Assembly (NCBI RefSeq): GCF_003002095.1
Contig: NZ_PVZC01000012.1
Coordinates: 1 to 64,000, forward strand
DNA: 64,000 nt
Reading direction: 5' to 3'
DNA from: Allonocardiopsis opalescens
GTDB taxonomy: Bacteria; Actinomycetota; Actinomycetes; Streptosporangiales; Streptosporangiaceae
The translations under genes were made by a program, and so were the position numbers. Under the pieces are notes generated by a model. The model searched no databases, was not told the DNA's origin, and saw only the letters and a list, made by a program, of their open reading frames with translations. Positions 31,474 to 41,711 of the stretch are shown here, piece after piece (within the stretch, counting starts at the first letter, position 1; every line of letters begins with the position of its first letter).

Positions 31474-34400
31474 ATGCCCTCCGCTGGCAGCGTGCACGTC
31501 GATGTCTTTCCTGACCTGCGCAGGTTCGGGCCGCAGCTCCGGCGTGACCTCCAGCGTGAGGTGCGGGCGCTGCGGGTCGACGTGCCCGTGCACGCCAACA
31601 CCCGGCAGGCGTCGCAGGCCCTCGCCGGGCTGCGGCGCCGCGCCGAGGGCTTGAACGCGGTGCGTCCCCGCATCCAGGTGCGGGCCGAAACCGTCGGGGC
31701 GGTCGCGTCGCTGCGGGCGGTGGACCGGATCGTATCCCGGCTGGACGGGCGCCGGATCCGCATCCATATGACCACCACCGGGGCGGCGCCGACCCTCCCC
31801 ACGGTCACCCCACCCCGAACCCCCAGAACCCAGACGGCGCCGTCGGGCAGCCGTGGGTCGCAGTACCAGCAGCCGTTCACCGACTCCTCACCCGCGCAGC
31901 AGGCCGCTGTCGCGACTCTCGTCCCGCCGGCCATCCCTGCTGTGGGGGCGCTGGCCGGCGGCCTGGGTGCTGTCGCGTCGGGTGGCGCGGCGGCGGCTGC
32001 GGGTGTAGGCGCGTTCGCGCTCGCCCTGATCCCCGCAATCGCCAACGCCCGTGAGGCCGCTGCGACCGGCGGCCAGTTGACGGGGCAGCAGGCCCAGTTC
32101 ACGGCTGCCACAGACCGGATGACGGCCGCATGGCAGGGGTTCCGGGCCCGCACGGACGGCGCGGTGCTGGTCGCTGCGTCCCGGAGTGTGGATGTCGCCA
32201 CCGAGGGCCTTGATCTGCTGGAGCCGGTCGCGAATTCCACCGCCGGGGCGGTCGCGACCCTCGGTGTTGAGGCGCGGGCCGCCCTCGGAACCCCGGAGTG
32301 GCAGCGGTTCTTCGCCTTCGTGCAGCGGCAGGCATACCCGAGCACGCTGATCTTCGGCCGGAGCCTGGGGAACCTCGGTACCGGCGTCGCGGGGCTGGTC
32401 ACGAACTTCGAACCCCTGTGGAATGTGGTCGGACCGGGTCTTGAGGGCATGTCGGCGACCTTCGCCCGCTGGGGACAGGACTCGTCGAACTTCACCGAGT
32501 TCATCCAGTGGACCATCGACAACGGACCCGTCTTCGTCGGCACCCTCGGGGACCTCGCCGGGGCAGCGGTCGACATCGGTGTAGCGGTCGCTCCCCTCGG
32601 CACCGTCTACGCCCAAGGGCTCGGGCTGCTCGCCTCCTCCATCAGCGCGGTCGCCGAGCAGGCGCCCTGGCTCATCCAGTTCGCCGTTGCGGTCGGAACC
32701 GCCCGCGTCGCCCTCGGCCTCCTCGGCCGCGTCAACTCTGGGCTGATCCAGCCGCTGCGCGAGCTGCCGGGGCGAGTACGGGACTTCGCCAGCGGCCTTG
32801 GGCAGGCCAGCATGCAGGCGAGCAGCGCTGCGGGCGGTGTGGGCCGGTTCCGGGGCGCTGTGTCCGGGGTCGTCGGAGCCCTCGGCGGCCCCTGGGGGCT
32901 CGCCATCACCGGAGCCGTCGCCGCGCTCGGTCTGTTCATCAGCACCAAGGCTGCCGCGACGGCCGAAGTGGACCGGTTCGTTGAGGCGATCCGGCAGGAC
33001 AACGGCGCTATTGGCACGCACTCCCGCGAAGTGATCGCCGCGACGATCGCCGCAGAAGGGCTCGTCGCCGAAAGCGCCCGTCTCGGCCTCGAACTCGACC
33101 TGGTCACCGACGCTCTGCTGGGGAACACCGCTGCGCAACGCGAGGTCAACCAGGCGATCCAGGACGGTATCGCCGCTGATGCCGCGTACCTGCAGCAGCA
33201 CGGCCGGTCGCGGGATGGCGCAGCTGAACGCCAGTTGGCCGCGCACAACCTGACTGCGGCGATCGAGGGGCAGAACGCCACGATCGCTGAGGCGGTACAG
33301 CGCTACCAGGACGAGCAGGCCGCGTCTGCGGCGCTTGGCCTGCAGGCCGACACCACAGGTACGAGCATCACCGGGCTGGCCCTCAGCCAGGGCGGTCTGA
33401 ACACCGCATTGCAGATGGGGACCGGTTCGGCGCAGTCGTTGCGGACGGCACTGGACCTGCTCACCCAGACCAACCTGACAGTCGCCCAGTCGGAGTTGGC
33501 GTGGCACCAGGCTCTGACCGGGGCCACGGAGGCGATCGACGCCAACGGCGCGTCCACCGACCTCAACACCGCCGCCGGGCAGGCAAACAGGGCGTCCCTG
33601 CTGCAGCTGGCGCAGGCCGCGACGGGCCACATCAACGCGATGCGGGAGCAGGACTCCTCCGCTGAGGACCTGATCGCCACCAGCCGGCGGCAGCGGGAGG
33701 CGTTCATCCGGGTCGCCCAGGAGATGGGCTATACCGAGGATGCGGCGAACGACCTCGCGGACGAATACCTCGGGATTCCCAGCGAGGTGGAGACCGCGAT
33801 CCGGGTCAACGCCCGCGGCGTGTGGACCCTCGGCCCCAGCTCCGACGGCTATGACCCGTGGGCGAACAATCCCGTCTTCGGGGACGCGGTCCGCCGCGCC
33901 GAGGGCGGCCCCATCTTCGGGCCTGGCACCACCACATCGGACTCGGTGCCGGTCCTGGCGTCGCAGGGTGAACACATGCTCACCGCCGCCGAGGTTGAGG
34001 CGGCGGGCGGCCATCAGGGCGTTTACGCCCTCCGCGCAGCGATCCGGTCAGGGCAGTTCGGCCAGCCGATCCGCCGAGCCCGGGGCGGTCCAATCGAACG
34101 CGACGCCTTGGACCTGCAGGCCGTCGATGAACTCAACGACCATCGGGTGGACGTCCGCCTCCAATACCAGCGACTCATCGCCGGGGCGCTCGGGCATATC
34201 GCGCACGCCACCGCACAGCAGATCCGCCGCTACATGTCCGAGGGCGGCCTCGGTGCGCTGGCTCGGGCGGTCTCCCAGCAGGGCGTGCCCTACTCCTGGG
34301 GTGGCGGCGGCCCGGGGGGTCCGAGTTTCGGGTTCGGCCGCGGAGCGAACATCCGCGGTTTCGACTGCTCGTCGCTGATGCAGTACGCGTGGTGGCCGTG

Positions 34401-34917
34401 GGTCCAGCTTCCCCGTGTCACCTACTCCCAGATCGAGTCCGGCATGCCGGTCCCGGTTGGGGCGCAGCAGCCGGGAGACCTGGTGTTCCCGAACCGGGGC
34501 CACGTGGCCATGTACGCGGGCGGCGGCCGGCTGTTCCACACGTTCCGCACCGGGGAGGTGGCCGGATACCGGTCCATGTATCCCAACCCGCTGGCGATCC
34601 GCCGGCCGATGCGGGGGATGGCGATCGGGGGGCGAGCCTCAGCGGGCGAGATGGCGCTCGTCGGCGAGGAAGGCCCCGAACTGGTCCGGTTCACGTCGGC
34701 CGCGGAGGTCTACTCCAACGAGCAGACCCGTGAGCTGATGCGTGCGAGCGCCGCCTACTCGGCCATGGGCGGTGGGCGGCACGGTGATGCGCCGCTGGTG
34801 GGGACGCTCGACATCGACGTCCACGACTCCAGCGCGGGGGCGCGCGAGATCGCAGAGGAAATCACCCACGCGATCCGGAAGGTCCGCCACGGCGGCCGCT
34901 ACGCGGTCGCCGACTGA
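31474..34917 (+). CDS. Tape measure protein with C-terminal NlpC/P60 domain, 1147 aa
   Basis: Sets tail length and is injected with the DNA. Long helical body with hydrophobic segments around 145-200 (AAVATLVPPAIPAVGALAGG and the next helix) and 470-490. The C-terminal part (about 925-1060) is a cell-wall peptidase: VSQQGVPYSWGGGGPG, nucleophile C965 (GFDCSSLMQYAW), H1010 (NRGHVAMYAGGG). Predicted tail length from 1147 residues is about 170 nm at 0.15 nm per residue. Confidence 0.93.
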   Translation: MPSAGSVHVDVFPDLRRFGPQLRRDLQREVRALRVDVPVHANTRQASQALAGLRRRAEGLNAVRPRIQVRAETVGAVASLRAVDRIVSRLDGRRIRIHMTTTGAAPTLPTVTPPRTPRTQTAPSGSRGSQYQQPFTDSSPAQQAAVATLVPPAIPAVGALAGGLGAVASGGAAAAAGVGAFALALIPAIANAREAAATGGQLTGQQAQFTAATDRMTAAWQGFRARTDGAVLVAASRSVDVATEGLDLLEPVANSTAGAVATLGVEARAALGTPEWQRFFAFVQRQAYPSTLIFGRSLGNLGTGVAGLVTNFEPLWNVVGPGLEGMSATFARWGQDSSNFTEFIQWTIDNGPVFVGTLGDLAGAAVDIGVAVAPLGTVYAQGLGLLASSISAVAEQAPWLIQFAVAVGTARVALGLLGRVNSGLIQPLRELPGRVRDFASGLGQASMQASSAAGGVGRFRGAVSGVVGALGGPWGLAITGAVAALGLFISTKAAATAEVDRFVEAIRQDNGAIGTHSREVIAATIAAEGLVAESARLGLELDLVTDALLGNTAAQREVNQAIQDGIAADAAYLQQHGRSRDGAAERQLAAHNLTAAIEGQNATIAEAVQRYQDEQAASAALGLQADTTGTSITGLALSQGGLNTALQMGTGSAQSLRTALDLLTQTNLTVAQSELAWHQALTGATEAIDANGASTDLNTAAGQANRASLLQLAQAATGHINAMREQDSSAEDLIATSRRQREAFIRVAQEMGYTEDAANDLADEYLGIPSEVETAIRVNARGVWTLGPSSDGYDPWANNPVFGDAVRRAEGGPIFGPGTTTSDSVPVLASQGEHMLTAAEVEAAGGHQGVYALRAAIRSGQFGQPIRRARGGPIERDALDLQAVDELNDHRVDVRLQYQRLIAGALGHIAHATAQQIRRYMSEGGLGALARAVSQQGVPYSWGGGGPGGPSFGFGRGANIRGFDCSSLMQYAWWPWVQLPRVTYSQIESGMPVPVGAQQPGDLVFPNRGHVAMYAGGGRLFHTFRTGEVAGYRSMYPNPLAIRRPMRGMAIGGRASAGEMALVGEEGPELVRFTSAAEVYSNEQTRELMRASAAYSAMGGGRHGDAPLVGTLDIDVHDSSAGAREIAEEITHAIRKVRHGGRYAVAD

Positions 34918-34928
34918 GGGGGTGGCAG

Positions 34929-35807
34929 ATGCCCCTGGAGCCTCGGCAGTTCGAACTCGACGGTTTCGTGTTCGGCGATTTCACGCCGATGCAGGTCGAC
35001 GCCTTCGATCCGGGCGGGAAACCGGCCACCACGGCCGGGGATGTTGCCAACCCGGTCGGGGACGGCGTCGTGTTCGGCTACGACCGGGTGGGCGGGATGC
35101 TGCTCACCTGGGACCTGTGGACGGACTGCGCGGACGAGGCGGAGGCGCGCGCCCAGTGGTCGGCGATGGCGTCCCGCTGGGATGCGCGGTCGGCGCGGCG
35201 CACTCCGCGGGATGTTGTGCCGCTGCGGCTGCGCACCCCGGGCGGCGCGGATCGGGTGGTGTACGGCCGGCCTCGCCGGTTGGAGCCGGCGAGTGTGGCG
35301 CTGATCGCGGACGGTCTGGTTGATCTGGTCGCGGACTTCCAGTGCTCGGACTATGCCTTCTACGACGATGTGGCGTCGTCGGTGGTGTTGTCGCTGGTCC
35401 CGGACATGAGCGGCGGCCTGTCGATCCCGTTCACTCCTCCGGTGCAGTTGGCTCCGATCCAGGACAGCGACTCGGATCAGCTCCGCAACGCTGGCGATCT
35501 GCCGACGTGGCCGGTGATCACGATCCAGGGGCCGATCGTCAACCCGTCGATCACCTTCGTTGGTGGCTCGTCGATCCAGTTGGTGACGACGCTGGCGTTC
35601 GACCACGTGGTGACGATCGATCCGCGCCCGTGGGTCCGCAGCATCACCCGGCAGGACGGCGCGTCCCTGGCCGGCTACGCGCGGGGGGCGCGGCTCGCCG
35701 AACTGGAACTCCCGCCGGGGTCCACGGTGGTGCAGTTCCGCGGCCAGGACCTCACTGGCACATCCAGTTGCACGATCACCGTCCGCTCCGCTTACAGCGT
35801 TCCCTAG
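34929..35807 (+). CDS. Distal tail protein (Dit-like), 292 aa
   Basis: Follows the tape measure. An N-terminal hub (QFELDGFVFGDFTPMQVDAF; GGMLLTWDLWTDCADEAEAR) and a C-terminal galectin-like beta region (PVITIQGPIVNPSITFVGG). Forms the ring at the tail tip in siphoviruses. GGGGGTGGCAG ahead of the ATG. Confidence 0.8.
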   Translation: MPLEPRQFELDGFVFGDFTPMQVDAFDPGGKPATTAGDVANPVGDGVVFGYDRVGGMLLTWDLWTDCADEAEARAQWSAMASRWDARSARRTPRDVVPLRLRTPGGADRVVYGRPRRLEPASVALIADGLVDLVADFQCSDYAFYDDVASSVVLSLVPDMSGGLSIPFTPPVQLAPIQDSDSDQLRNAGDLPTWPVITIQGPIVNPSITFVGGSSIQLVTTLAFDHVVTIDPRPWVRSITRQDGASLAGYARGARLAELELPPGSTVVQFRGQDLTGTSSCTITVRSAYSVP

Positions 35808-35816
35808 GAGGTCTTC

Positions 35817-36827
35817 GTGGCGTTTCAGGGCGTGTGGGCGGTCGACGGCTCCACGATCGCCGGGCCGCTGATGCGGCTCATGCACGGGTCGGCGACCCGC
35901 TCCGGTGAGGGCGTCGTGGACATCGGAGACCTGGCGGTGCGGGAGCTTGCGGTGCCTGGCACCTCGGTGCGGGTGGGCAGCGGCGCTACCACGGTGCTGG
36001 GGCGGGAGATCCAGTGGCAGGGCTCCTACTACTCCTACAACACGGGTGACATCGAGGTGCCGATCACCCCGACGGGTTCGGGGTCGGGCCGCTCGGATCT
36101 GATCATCGCAAGAGTGGAGGACCCGACGTTCGCGGGGTCGCCGTGGACCCACAACGCATCTGACACCCTCGTGTACGCCCGGGTGATCGAGGACGTCGAC
36201 CCTGGGGAGACCGGAATCCCGGCCGGGGAGACGATTTCGGCGATCCCGCTGGCGCGGCTCGATATCCCTGCCTCCACCGGCACCATCACCCAGGACATGA
36301 TCGTTGACCTGCGGCAGATGATGGACCCCCGCAGCACCCAGGTCGTGCGGATCCAGCGGGGGATGGACCCGATCGACTACGCGGGTGATGTGACCGACGC
36401 GTATGAGAACTGGCCGAACAACCCGTGGAACCTCGCGGGAGCCCGTGTGCCGATCCCGGCGTGGGCGACGCAGGCGCAGATCCGCGCCACCTGGGCGCAG
36501 ACCCTCCTGGAGGCCACGGGCGGGACGGGCGGCAACAACGACGCCCGCGGCCAGGTCCGGATCCGGTTCTACAACGGGTCCGACGAGCTGGTGACGACCC
36601 CGACCGCCTACAACGTCAACCAGACCAGCCCGACGAACGGATACAGGACCACGATCAGTTGGGCTGACACCGTGTCGATCCCCTCCTACCTGCGTGGTGT
36701 CGATGCGGCGCTGGCGATGCAGGTGCGGGGCACCTCGGGGTTCAACGGACGGCTCGCGTTCGATCAGTACGCCGTCGGCAGCGTCGAGATCACGTTCAAC
36801 GAGGTGCCTGTCCTGGATCTGGCGTAG
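35817..36827 (+). CDS. Minor tail protein, 336 aa
   Basis: GTG start after AGGAGG. Begins with a module seen in actinophage tail-tip proteins (GVWAVDGSTIAGPLMRLMHG; PGTSVRVGSGATTVLGREIQ; GSGSGRSDLIIARVEDP). It ends in a beta-sandwich that may bind carbohydrate. No enzymatic motif. Confidence 0.8.
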   Translation: MAFQGVWAVDGSTIAGPLMRLMHGSATRSGEGVVDIGDLAVRELAVPGTSVRVGSGATTVLGREIQWQGSYYSYNTGDIEVPITPTGSGSGRSDLIIARVEDPTFAGSPWTHNASDTLVYARVIEDVDPGETGIPAGETISAIPLARLDIPASTGTITQDMIVDLRQMMDPRSTQVVRIQRGMDPIDYAGDVTDAYENWPNNPWNLAGARVPIPAWATQAQIRATWAQTLLEATGGTGGNNDARGQVRIRFYNGSDELVTTPTAYNVNQTSPTNGYRTTISWADTVSIPSYLRGVDAALAMQVRGTSGFNGRLAFDQYAVGSVEITFNEVPVLDLA

Positions 36828-36835
36828 GGGGTCGC

Positions 36836-38722
36836 GTGACTGTCCTCGTCCGCTGGTCCGGCAACGGCCTCACGCCGCAGACCTTCACGACCTCTTCCAT
36901 CGGTGCGGGTGACTCAGCGCCGACCAGCATCGGCGGAACCGCCCCCCAGGTCGTCGCGTCGGGGGTGCGGCCGCCGCGGGTGGAGTGGCCAGCGGCGGAC
37001 GCTTCCTACATCGTGTGGGAGCATCCGGCGGTCGCCCAGGTGGCGGCGCGCTGGTACGTGGAGCTGACGGCGCTGACCGGGGACACCAGGTTGGGGTCGC
37101 TGGTGGTGTCCGGGGCGACCTCGGCTGCGAATGTGCAGGTGTCGGCTGCGGGCGCGTTGCAGATTCAGGCGTCCGGGTCGGTGCAGGCCACCTCAGCGGA
37201 TGGGGTGATTCCGACCGGGGTGCCAGTGCGGATCGAGATCCTGCTGGACACCTCCGGGACGCGGCGGCTGTACGCCTTCGCTGGGGACACGACCACGCTG
37301 CTCGCCGAGGCGGCATGGGCGGGACCCGCGACGACCATCAGCGCATTCTGGTGGGGCCACACCTTCGTGTCCACCCACAGCCTCCGCTATGGGGACGACC
37401 TGATCGTCCGGGACCTCGCGGCCCTGATCGGCCCCGCGCAGACCCCGAGCACGCTGATCCCGGTGGCGCCGTCCGGGGGATGGCAGTACCACGCCATGCG
37501 GATCCTGGGTCGGACGTGGATTGACCGGGATCTGCCCCTGTCGGATGTGCAGCTCACCTACACGATGAGCGGCCCCAGCGGCATCACCGCGACGATCAAC
37601 CCCGAATACGCCACGCTGAAGGGCGCCGACGGCGCCCCGGTGCTCGACGAGTGGTCCACCCTGATCGTGGTCGAGAAGGACGGCCAAGTCAGGGCGGCTG
37701 GCATCCTCGTGAACTCAGACTTCGTCGGGTCGGACTGGGGCCTGGAGTGCTCCGGTATCGCGGCGTACCCGCAGGACATGCAGCTCACCGCGACCACCAC
37801 ATGGGGCGGCTCCGTCAACGGCACCACGGGGCACGGCGTGGACCCGCTCGACGTGGTCCGGGGGTTGTGGGCGCACCTCCAGGGCCAGCCGGACGGGGAT
37901 CTCGGCGTCGTCCTGGACGGCACCACCACGCCGTATCGGCTGGGGGAGTGGCACAACGCGCGGCGCCTCCCCACCGAGGCCGAACCCGAACCGGACCCCA
38001 AAGAGGTCCAGGACCCGCCGATCCCGATCGACCGGGTGTGGACCAGCGCCGACCAGCGGCCTCAGGCGGCGCAGGGCCGCACCCTGTTCTGGCGGTACCA
38101 ACTGCCGTGGTACGACAACATCGACATCGGCCAACGCATCGACCAGCTGTCGAAGCAGACGCCGTTCGACTTCCTGGAAACCGCCGAATGGGCCGACTCG
38201 GCGAAGTCCGACGTGCGGCTGGGCATCCGCTTCGGCTACCCGCGACTCGGCACCCGCCGCCAGAACCTCCGCTTCGTGGAGGGCGAGAACATCACCGCCG
38301 TGGTCGCCGTCCGCCGCGACGGCGACGGCTACGCGAACGAGGTCCGCGCCTACGGCTCCGGTGAGGGCACCAAGCAGCTCCGGCAGACCTACTCGCAGCG
38401 GGACGGCCGGCTGCGGCGGGTGCAGGTCGTGGACCACCCCGAGGTCGGCTCGAAAGCGGCGCTCAGGGCCGAGGCGAAGGCGGAGCTTCTGCGGGTCCAC
38501 AACTTGGTCGATGTCCGCGCCTTCACGGTCCGCGACCACCCCAACGCGAGTATCGGCAGCTTCGCGGTGGGCGACGACGTACTTGTGCAGGCCAGTTACG
38601 GGTGGCTGCCGGTGACGCTGTGGGTGCGGATCACCCAGATGACCATCACACCGGAGTCGGGTGACATCCGCATCACCTGCGCACGCAGCGACTCCTTCAA
38701 CTACAGCGGCTCACGGGGGTGA
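36836..38722 (+). CDS. Minor tail protein, Gp37-like, 628 aa
   Basis: Residues 1-200 form a concanavalin/LamG-like beta sandwich (ADASYIVWEHPAVAQVAARW; PVRIEILLDTSGTRRLYAF). From about 215 the protein matches the ReqiPepy6 Gp37-like tail family (LGRTWIDRDLPLSDVQLTYT; WSTLIVVEKDGQVRAAGIL). This corresponds to a tail-tip hub protein. GTG start. Confidence 0.85.
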   Translation: MTVLVRWSGNGLTPQTFTTSSIGAGDSAPTSIGGTAPQVVASGVRPPRVEWPAADASYIVWEHPAVAQVAARWYVELTALTGDTRLGSLVVSGATSAANVQVSAAGALQIQASGSVQATSADGVIPTGVPVRIEILLDTSGTRRLYAFAGDTTTLLAEAAWAGPATTISAFWWGHTFVSTHSLRYGDDLIVRDLAALIGPAQTPSTLIPVAPSGGWQYHAMRILGRTWIDRDLPLSDVQLTYTMSGPSGITATINPEYATLKGADGAPVLDEWSTLIVVEKDGQVRAAGILVNSDFVGSDWGLECSGIAAYPQDMQLTATTTWGGSVNGTTGHGVDPLDVVRGLWAHLQGQPDGDLGVVLDGTTTPYRLGEWHNARRLPTEAEPEPDPKEVQDPPIPIDRVWTSADQRPQAAQGRTLFWRYQLPWYDNIDIGQRIDQLSKQTPFDFLETAEWADSAKSDVRLGIRFGYPRLGTRRQNLRFVEGENITAVVAVRRDGDGYANEVRAYGSGEGTKQLRQTYSQRDGRLRRVQVVDHPEVGSKAALRAEAKAELLRVHNLVDVRAFTVRDHPNASIGSFAVGDDVLVQASYGWLPVTLWVRITQMTITPESGDIRITCARSDSFNYSGSRG

Positions 38723-38723
38723 C

Positions 38724-40715
38724 GTGGTGGATCAGCGGACTCAGCAGGCGATCCAGCGGCTTGGCGCGGAGATCGCGCGGCTGCAGCAGCAGGTGACTTC
38801 GCTGTCCCGTGGCTCCCGGACGCCGCAGCTCCGCCAGTCCTCGATTGATGATGGCGCGTTGGAGGTGCGGGACTCAGACGGCACACGGCGAATGATCATC
38901 GGTCGGCTCCCGGACGGCAACTACGGCGAACTAGCCGAGGGGGGTGCCCCGGTCGGCGCCCCGACCGCGCCAACGGTGACGCCATCCCTCGGCGGCCTCC
39001 GCATCACCTGGGACGGTGCGCTCGCGGATGCCGACGCGGCGGTGCCGGGGGATTTCGACCACATGGCCGTCCACATCAGCACGAGCAGCGGGTTCGTGCC
39101 GTCTGCGGCGACCTACGTGGGGACGATCCGCCGGGCCGGTGAGGGCGGGATGCTGCCCGTGGTGCCGCTCCCGTATGTGCCGCACTACGTGGCGCTGGTG
39201 CCGGTCAACACCAGCGGCATCCCCGGAACCCCCAGCGCCGAGGTGGCCGCCACACCCCTCCAGGTGACCGCGCCGGACATCACCGCAGGGAGCATCCACG
39301 CCGTCCACATCGCCGCTGGCGCCGTCGAGGCGGACAAACTCGAAGCGGTCCTTGCCCTGGTGACGACCATCATTGCGGGCATTCCTGGCGAGGCTCGGGT
39401 CGAACTCGACCAGGACGGCCTGCGCGGCTACAACGAGGCGAACGAGCTGATCTTCGCTGTCGACTCGTCCGGCAACGCGATCTTCAGCGGGAACATCACC
39501 GGATCGGTGATCAGCGGCTCCAGCATGCAGGTCGGGCAGGCGCCCGGCGCGACCGGCATCACCGAGGCGTCCGGCGACGCCGTGTACAACATGGTCACCG
39601 CCGCAAACAACTCCCGCGCCCAAATCCGCGCCGACTCCTCGCAGGCGGAGTTCTCCGCGTTCTCCGACGCCGCCAACCCCAACGCGCCCAGCACCGGGTT
39701 CATCGCCGCCCCCACCCATGTCAGTTTCGTACTGAATTCCGACAACGCGGGCGGTTCGACCCCCGCAGTGGCGGGAAGCGCTAGCCCGACCCAGGCGTTC
39801 CTGGCGGTCCGCTCGGAGGCGGACGACCTGACCGCGCCCCGCTGCGACACCGTCGCTACCGCAGGCAGCGTGACCACCGTCTACCAGGCGGCGTCCGGTG
39901 CGGGTATGCGGCTGCGCGCCGATGGCACCTACTCGGTGGTGGAGATGACCACCCCGCCGAGCGGGGCGGGGAACCCTCCGGCCGGGTTCGGCAGCCTGTA
40001 CGCGCTGCGCCGGTCCACTGACGTGCCCGCCCTACAGTTGCAGTCTCCGGCGTCCACCTCGGGGGCTGGCCAGGGGCTGCGGTCGGCGGCGTTCATCGAA
40101 GGCGCCACCACCACGCGACCCTACGCCCGGATCCAGACCTACGCTCGGGATTACGACCTGTCCGGGCAGATCCTGGACGATGGGACCCAGGACACGGCCA
40201 ACCACGGCCGTGTCGCGCTGGCCAGCAATCTTTCCATCAGTGCGCCGCGCCACGAGCCGGTCAGCACCGCGCTGCTGGCGCAACCCACCACCGCATCCCC
40301 GTCGAATGGGGCGTGGGTGGACTTCACCGAAGCGCAGTTCCCGGCGCTGGCGTTCACCACGGCCGCCTCCGGCCTGGTCGAGATCAAGATTCTGTTCTGT
40401 GGGATCAACAAGTACACGGATACGTCGTCGCTCGCGCTCGGCTTCCGGTTGAGCGGCGGCTCCACCGTGGCGGCCTCCCTGAAACGGTGCGCGCTGATCC
40501 GCTCCACCGGCACCGGGACCGGGTCCAGCATCCAGGCCAGCGCGACCCTGCCGCCCTTGGCGCTGGCGGCCAACACCGCCTACACCCTCACGCCCCAGTG
40601 GCGCACCAGCGGCTCAGCGGTGTCCTCACCCGTCCAGAACTGGACCACGACCAGCGGCGATCTGTGGATTGACACTGCCCTGGAGAACAGCATCACCGTC
40701 GAACCCCTCATGTAG
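38724..40715 (+). CDS. Tail tip / fibre protein, 663 aa
   Basis: GTG just after the previous stop. An N-terminal coiled coil (TQQAIQRLGAEIARLQQQV), a fibronectin-like segment (residues 75-180), ITAGSIHAVHIAAGAVEADK, the helical repeat typical of central tail fibres, then beta-rich repeats to the end. Likely the host-recognition protein. Confidence 0.82.
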   Translation: MVDQRTQQAIQRLGAEIARLQQQVTSLSRGSRTPQLRQSSIDDGALEVRDSDGTRRMIIGRLPDGNYGELAEGGAPVGAPTAPTVTPSLGGLRITWDGALADADAAVPGDFDHMAVHISTSSGFVPSAATYVGTIRRAGEGGMLPVVPLPYVPHYVALVPVNTSGIPGTPSAEVAATPLQVTAPDITAGSIHAVHIAAGAVEADKLEAVLALVTTIIAGIPGEARVELDQDGLRGYNEANELIFAVDSSGNAIFSGNITGSVISGSSMQVGQAPGATGITEASGDAVYNMVTAANNSRAQIRADSSQAEFSAFSDAANPNAPSTGFIAAPTHVSFVLNSDNAGGSTPAVAGSASPTQAFLAVRSEADDLTAPRCDTVATAGSVTTVYQAASGAGMRLRADGTYSVVEMTTPPSGAGNPPAGFGSLYALRRSTDVPALQLQSPASTSGAGQGLRSAAFIEGATTTRPYARIQTYARDYDLSGQILDDGTQDTANHGRVALASNLSISAPRHEPVSTALLAQPTTASPSNGAWVDFTEAQFPALAFTTAASGLVEIKILFCGINKYTDTSSLALGFRLSGGSTVAASLKRCALIRSTGTGTGSSIQASATLPPLALAANTAYTLTPQWRTSGSAVSSPVQNWTTTSGDLWIDTALENSITVEPLM

Positions 40716-40723
40716 GAGACACC

Positions 40724-40879
40724 GTGACCGAGCAGCCCGGCACCCCACCCGAACTGAACGACGACATCCCGCCGCCGCCCCCGGAGCCGCCCACCCAGCC
40801 GCCCGTGGACCCGCCCGAGATCCCCGAGGAGCCGGTGGTGGTGCCCGAGTACCCGCCAGACCCGCCCTACGACGGGTGA
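40724..40879 (+). CDS. Proline-rich small protein, 51 aa
   Basis: VTEQPGTPPELNDDIPPPPP and so on: about 40 percent Pro, acidic, no hydrophobic core. TAGGAGACACC precedes GTG. Probably a flexible tail accessory. Confidence 0.55.
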   Translation: MTEQPGTPPELNDDIPPPPPEPPTQPPVDPPEIPEEPVVVPEYPPDPPYDG

Positions 40880-40922
40880 CGGTTCGGAACAGTTCGGTCC
40901 ATCTGAGGTGGGGTGATGGCTC

Positions 40923-41693
40923 GTGGCGCTCATCGACGAGCTGGTCGATCCCGCCGTGCACGCCGAACTCGAAGCCGTCGAAGAACAAGCAGAGGCCGAG
41001 GTCGAAGCGGCGGTCGATGAGCAGGCGGCCGCGCTCGGGCTGACCGCGGCGGCGCTGGTGGCGGCTGCTCCGGCTGTGGTGGCGGCGGTCTCGGCCGCTG
41101 TCCTGGCCGCTGTGCCGCTCGGCGCCCGCATCGCCCTCGGTGCGGCCCGGCCGCAGCGTCCTCGCCGGGGCGGGCGTCTTCCTGCGCCGGGGGCGGTGGA
41201 TGTGCGGGGTGCGGTCCGTGACGCGGTGCGCGGCGGGGTGGAGGCGCTGCGGGACGCCCCGGAGGAGCAGCGCCCCGTTGTGTTCGGTCGGGCGCGGGAC
41301 TGGTTCGGTGTCACGGCGCGGGATGTGACGCAACGCGGCGCCTCGGCCGGCGCTCAGGCGGCTGCTCGCCGCGCGGGCGCGGCGGGACTGCTGTGGGTGG
41401 CGGAGCGGGACGCGTGCTTGCAGTGCGCCCGCTACAGCGGCGAAACCAGCCCCACCGGAGCATTCCGCGCGGGCCTGAGTTTCGACCGGGCCTACGTCTG
41501 GACGAGTTTCTCCGGTCAGCCGCCGCTGCACCCGAACTGCCGGTGCGTCCTCGTCCTGTACTGGCCCGGCTCCACCCTCCCGGGCGCCCTTCGCCGTGAG
41601 GCGCGCGCCGCTGTCCTCGCCCACGCCAGCACATCAGCCAGCCACGCCGCCGCCACCCGGGCCGCGGCCCGACTCGGGAGGACAGCAGCATGA
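40923..41693 (+). CDS. MuF-like C-terminal domain protein, 256 aa
   Basis: An N-terminal acidic helix and a hydrophobic Ala-rich stretch (LTAAALVAAAPAVVAAVSAA), then Arg-rich linkers. The C-terminal third has the phage-head-morphogenesis/MuF signature: VAERDACLQCARYSGE, then an aromatic stretch and PPLHPNCRC. MuF proteins normally follow the portal and are minor head proteins, some carrying toxins. Here the gene follows the tail fibre, and the protein has a membrane-like segment, so it may act at the cell surface. Confidence 0.7.
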   Translation: MALIDELVDPAVHAELEAVEEQAEAEVEAAVDEQAAALGLTAAALVAAAPAVVAAVSAAVLAAVPLGARIALGAARPQRPRRGGRLPAPGAVDVRGAVRDAVRGGVEALRDAPEEQRPVVFGRARDWFGVTARDVTQRGASAGAQAAARRAGAAGLLWVAERDACLQCARYSGETSPTGAFRAGLSFDRAYVWTSFSGQPPLHPNCRCVLVLYWPGSTLPGALRREARAAVLAHASTSASHAAATRAAARLGRTAA

Positions 41694-41711
41694 GACACCC
41701 CTGGGCCTCCC

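Noticed and set aside
31888-34014. A 708-codon open frame antisense to the tape measure gene
   Set aside because: The opposite strand encodes a clear tape measure/NlpC protein. Long antisense frames are expected in GC-rich DNA, and this one has no motif and no ribosome site.
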